NCBI GenBank assembly: GCA_012798185.1 | Contig: JAAZNS010000030.1 | Location: forward strand, 1-19,154 | Direction of reading: 5' to 3' | DNA from: Chloroflexota bacterium | GTDB taxonomy: Bacteria; Chloroflexota; Anaerolineae; Anaerolineales; UBA4823 | DNA length: 19,154 bases | Shown here: in pieces, positions 15,755 through 19,154 of the stretch | Numbering within the stretch: the first letter of the stretch is position 1 | Layout of the letters: each line of letters starts with the position of its first letter | Translations under genes and position numbers: made by a program | Notes under the pieces: model-generated | What the model saw: only the letters and a program-made list of their open reading frames with translations | Databases searched by the model: none | Told to the model about the DNA's origin: nothing

Positions 15755-18457
15755 ATGAACAGGAAACCCTTTCACGCCGGAATATGGATCGTTCCACTGG
15801 TGACCGTTATAATCTTTGGGGGATTAAACCCTTTACCATCGTTGGCAAAGAATCAGGTACATAACCAATTTCCCGCAATGCAGCCTCAACAAGCAGAACC
15901 AACGCCAGATGTACCATCTGATTGGCTGGCAACCATTCAGGAGGACTTACAGCAAGCCGAATATAATATCACCTGGCAGGAGCAAACTTACCTGGATGAT
16001 CTTCCGGCGGCGTATCAATCCCCCAACCGGGCAAACAATTTACGGGCATACTATGCGCCGCAGGGGTTAATCGTAATACCGCGCACCTGGGTGGAAGTGA
16101 TTGAAACACCCCCATGGCGTATCACGATTTCATTAACTGCCTGGGGAAGAGCAGGTGGGTTATCGGCGGTGCCAGAAGCCAGTCTTGGAGCAGCAAAATC
16201 TGAAGATACTGCCAACCGCATCGACTACGTACGTGACTCGATCGTCGAATGGTACCGCAATGACGAAAGTGGCATCGAACAGGGTTTCACCTTATTTTCA
16301 CCGCCTGTTGAGGGAGAGGGTCCGCTACGATTAGAGCTTATTTTCGGCGGGTCGCTTAACCCACAAATGAATTCATCGGGGGATGGCATCGAATTTATAA
16401 ATGATGAAGGACAAGCAGAATTACGTTACGGTGGTTTAACAGCGATCGATGCAGAAGGCAATTCTTTACCTGCCTGGATGATATTGGACGGTACATCACT
16501 CTCTCTTATAGTCGATGATAGCGGAGCAGTGTATCCTCTGGCAATCGATCCCATCTTAACCAGCTTACCTTCCGATGATGATTGGAATTATGAATATAGC
16601 ACGGTAAATACTAACTTCGGTTTTTCCGTAGCTACTGCTGGTGATGTAAATGGCGATGGATATTCTGACGTAATCATCGGTGCACCAAACTTCGATGGTG
16701 GTATGGTGGATAATGGAATAGCTGTGGTGGTTAATGGCTCTGCAAATGGGCTCGAAGGAGCTGCGGATTGGGCGATTATAGGTGACCAAGCCAATGCTAA
16801 TTTCGGTTATTCGGTATTCACAGCGGGTGATACAAACGACGACGGTTTTACAGAGGTTATTATTGGTGTCCCAAATTACAATGCTGATTACACAGACGAT
16901 GGAGCCGCCTGGGTATATTACGGTGCTAGCGGCGGATTACCCACTGACCCGGGCGAGTATTACCATGCTGGGGGAAACGATTATGGCGCATTTGGGATTT
17001 CGGTGGCATTTGCTGGTGATGTGAACGGCGATGGTTATGGCGATATTATCATTGGGGCATCATTACGTTCCAATAGTGGCTCAGAAATAGAGGAAGGGTT
17101 TGCCATGGTGTATCATGGTTCCACTTCCGGGCTGAGTAACGGCTTCAACTGGCACGCCGAGGGAGAGCAGGCAGGAGCTTCGCTGGGACGCGCCGTGGCT
17201 ACCGCCGGTGATGTGAACGGTGATGGTTATACCGATGTGATTGTTGGTGCTGATCGATATAACAATCCAAGTGAGGATGAAGGTGCAGCTTTTTTGTGGT
17301 ATGGAAGTGAGAATGGTGTAAATGAGGGCAACCCCGGTGAGCCTGCTAATGCGGATTGGCGTGCGGAAATCAATTCTTCATCTGCCCGGTTTGGTGCAGC
17401 GGTAAGCACTGCCGGCGATGTAAATGGAGACGGCTTTGCAGATGTCATCGTTGGAGCACCTAATTATGGATCAGGGGAGGATGATGAAGGAGCAGCTCGT
17501 TTATATCTTGGGTCGGCTTCAGGACTCGAAACCGATTACGATAACCACGATGAAGGTAATGATGTAAATGCGCAATTTGGTAAGTCGGTGGGCCCTGCTG
17601 GTGACGTGAACGGGGATGGATACGCCGATGTCATTGTGGGCGCACCTTATTTTACCAACGACAGCTCGGAAGAAGGCATGGCTTTTGTCTGGTATGGTTC
17701 GGCAGATGGGGTCAGCACCAGCCGGGATTGGGATGCTGAAGGGGATGCAGTCAATGCCAACTATGGTTTTTCGGTAGCCACCGCCGGCGATGTGAACGGC
17801 GACGGCTATTCTGATATTATCGTGGGTACACCGGGTAAAAACTCATCCAGCGGGTCTGCGTTTGCCTATTATGGCAGCTCTGATAGTGTGGAAGACGAAT
17901 ATGGTTGGAGTAAACGTAGTAACAAAGAAAACGCCCATTTTGGTCATGCAGTGGCTTCCGCCGGAGATGTTAATGGCGATGGCTATGCCGATCTTATTGT
18001 AGGAGGTCCGCAATGGGATGGCGGGTTGGCGTTTGAGGGTATTGCGTGTCTTTACCTGGGGTCTGCAACCGATTTGAATACGTCACCTTCCTGGTCGAAG
18101 GAGGGTAACCAGGAAAATGCCCAATATGGTTTTTCGGTGAGCACTGCCGGTGATGTGAACGGCGATGGTTATGACGATGTCATTGTTGGCGCTCCTTATT
18201 ACGATCATGGTGTACAAGAAGAAAATGAAGGCATGGTATGGGTTTACCATGGGAACATGGTGGATTTGGATGACGCTCCCTCCTGGGACAAGGACAGCGA
18301 TCAGGCGAATGCTCATTTCGGTTATGATGTTGGTACTGCCGGTGATGTGAATGGCGATGGTTATAGCGATGTCATTGTGGGTGCGCCGGATATGGATATG
18401 GGTCAATCAGATGAGGGATCTGTCTGGGTATATATAAAGGTTCAGCAGATGGCTTGA
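15755..18457 (+). CDS. Secreted FG-GAP (integrin-alpha-like) repeat protein
   Basis: A 900-residue frame from ATG 15755 behind a strong GGAGG. Residues 1-32 look like a signal peptide: MNRK, then a hydrophobic stretch WIVPLVTVIIFGGL, then PLPSLA before the likely cleavage. Residues 50-275 form a beta-rich N-terminal region ending GAVYPLAIDPIL, of a type that often precedes FG-GAP propellers. From about residue 286 come ten repeats of about 60 residues. Each has (N/H/Q)FG.SV.TAGD, a calcium loop DVNGDGYSD and then VIVGAP. This is the integrin-type beta-propeller repeat, expected outside the cell in adhesion or ligand binding; the ligand is unknown. The frame ends at TGA 18455-18457 by what looks like a frameshift near 18431-18436, because four more repeats follow one frame over. 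Confidence 0.88.
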   Translation: MNRKPFHAGIWIVPLVTVIIFGGLNPLPSLAKNQVHNQFPAMQPQQAEPTPDVPSDWLATIQEDLQQAEYNITWQEQTYLDDLPAAYQSPNRANNLRAYYAPQGLIVIPRTWVEVIETPPWRITISLTAWGRAGGLSAVPEASLGAAKSEDTANRIDYVRDSIVEWYRNDESGIEQGFTLFSPPVEGEGPLRLELIFGGSLNPQMNSSGDGIEFINDEGQAELRYGGLTAIDAEGNSLPAWMILDGTSLSLIVDDSGAVYPLAIDPILTSLPSDDDWNYEYSTVNTNFGFSVATAGDVNGDGYSDVIIGAPNFDGGMVDNGIAVVVNGSANGLEGAADWAIIGDQANANFGYSVFTAGDTNDDGFTEVIIGVPNYNADYTDDGAAWVYYGASGGLPTDPGEYYHAGGNDYGAFGISVAFAGDVNGDGYGDIIIGASLRSNSGSEIEEGFAMVYHGSTSGLSNGFNWHAEGEQAGASLGRAVATAGDVNGDGYTDVIVGADRYNNPSEDEGAAFLWYGSENGVNEGNPGEPANADWRAEINSSSARFGAAVSTAGDVNGDGFADVIVGAPNYGSGEDDEGAARLYLGSASGLETDYDNHDEGNDVNAQFGKSVGPAGDVNGDGYADVIVGAPYFTNDSSEEGMAFVWYGSADGVSTSRDWDAEGDAVNANYGFSVATAGDVNGDGYSDIIVGTPGKNSSSGSAFAYYGSSDSVEDEYGWSKRSNKENAHFGHAVASAGDVNGDGYADLIVGGPQWDGGLAFEGIACLYLGSATDLNTSPSWSKEGNQENAQYGFSVSTAGDVNGDGYDDVIVGAPYYDHGVQEENEGMVWVYHGNMVDLDDAPSWDKDSDQANAHFGYDVGTAGDVNGDGYSDVIVGAPDMDMGQSDEGSVWVYIKVQQMA

Positions 18458-19154
18458 TCGCCAAGCCTATCTGGTATGCTCAAAGCGATCACGCAGGTGC
18501 GGCATTTGGCTATTCGGTAGGCACTGCCGGAGACATCAATTGTGATGGTTACTCCGATGTCATCATCGGTGCACCGTATTGGGATAACGGGCAAAACAAT
18601 GAAAGCGGGGCATGGGTTTTTATTGGCTCCCAATATGGATTACATGAAAGTTATAAATGGCGCCAGGATGGCGACCAGATCGGCGCAAACTACGGAGTTT
18701 CGGTGGGAACCGCTGGGGATGTCAATGGTGATAGCTGTTCGGATATCATCGTGGGGGCACCGGGGTATGAGCGATCTGTGGAATATGAAAATGAAGGTAA
18801 AGCTTTTGTATATTTAAGCACCGGTTCGAGTCTTTCTCTATCTCCCACCTTCGACAAAGTTAGTAACCAGGCGGGCGCTAATTTTGGCTACTCAGTTGGA
18901 ACAGCGGGGGATGTGAACGGTGATGGATACGCTGATATCATTGTCGGGGCATATTTATGGGATGCTGGCGAAACAAATGAAGGAGGTGCCTGGGTTTATC
19001 ACGGCTATTCCGGCGGGGTGATTTCTGCACCGCAATGGTACGCCCAGGGCAATCAAACCACGGCTCATTTTGGAAGCTCGGTTGCCAGCGCAGGGGATGT
19101 CAACGGAGATGGTTACGCCGATGTGGTGGTGGGTGCACCCTAGTATGAAGTTAG
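18436..19154 (+). pseudogene. Out-of-frame continuation of the FG-GAP protein
   Basis: The shifted frame resumes KGSADGLIAKPIWYAQ, the inter-repeat sequence expected after VWVY. It carries four more FG-GAP repeats with the loops DINCDGYSD, DVNGDSCSD, DVNGDGYAD and DVNGDGYAD. Two of the loops are atypical: Gly to Cys in the first, and Gly-Tyr replaced by Ser-Cys in the second. It stops at TAG 19141-19143 directly after VVVGAP, where neighbouring repeats have Tyr. The next bases (TAT GAA GTT) still look like repeat sequence, so this is probably a second lesion rather than the true end. There is no ribosome site of its own. Independent translation is unlikely. Confidence 0.7.

Noticed and set aside
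16607..19143. Regular DNA repeats suggesting a CRISPR array or satellite
   Set aside because: The period of about 180 bp and preserved frame are explained by FG-GAP protein repeats.

Overview
The window looks like a chromosome segment from a Chloroflexota bacterium, probably Anaerolineae-like. This is inferred from a very long SecA with internal insertions, a DnaE with an extended C-terminus, a PPi-type phosphofructokinase and a stand-alone acyl-CoA mutase large subunit. No marker here proves the lineage.

Left part (1-12,590) is housekeeping and metabolism, all intact. From the left edge, on the minus strand: the N-terminal third of adenosine deaminase (add), a roughly 80-bp interspersed element, then secA. 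secA and dnaE diverge from a 362-bp region with a promoter for each. dnaE (plus strand) converges on pfkA (minus strand) across a hairpin and a second copy of the same element. A B12-dependent acyl-CoA mutase large subunit lies upstream of pfkA on the same strand. Its active-site residues resemble isobutyryl-CoA mutase more than methylmalonyl-CoA mutase. It diverges from a tRNA-Glu(CTC) gene with its own promoter.

Middle part (12,600-15,280) is a decayed mobile or defence island abutting the tRNA gene. It holds a broken small helix-turn-helix gene, a broken ParM-like actin gene (start codon lost, one frameshift, one nonsense codon), and an AbiE-type abortive-infection pair. In that pair the AbiEi antitoxin/repressor is intact and has a 10-bp inverted repeat at its start codon. 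The AbiEii nucleotidyltransferase toxin is ruined by a nonsense codon, a frameshift and loss of its C-terminus.

Right part (15,755-19,154) is a secreted FG-GAP (integrin-alpha-like beta-propeller) repeat protein with at least 14 calcium-loop repeats. Its frame is broken by an apparent 2-bp slip in a TATATATA tract, and a nonsense codon follows close to the window edge. All lesions I can see lie to the right of the tRNA gene.
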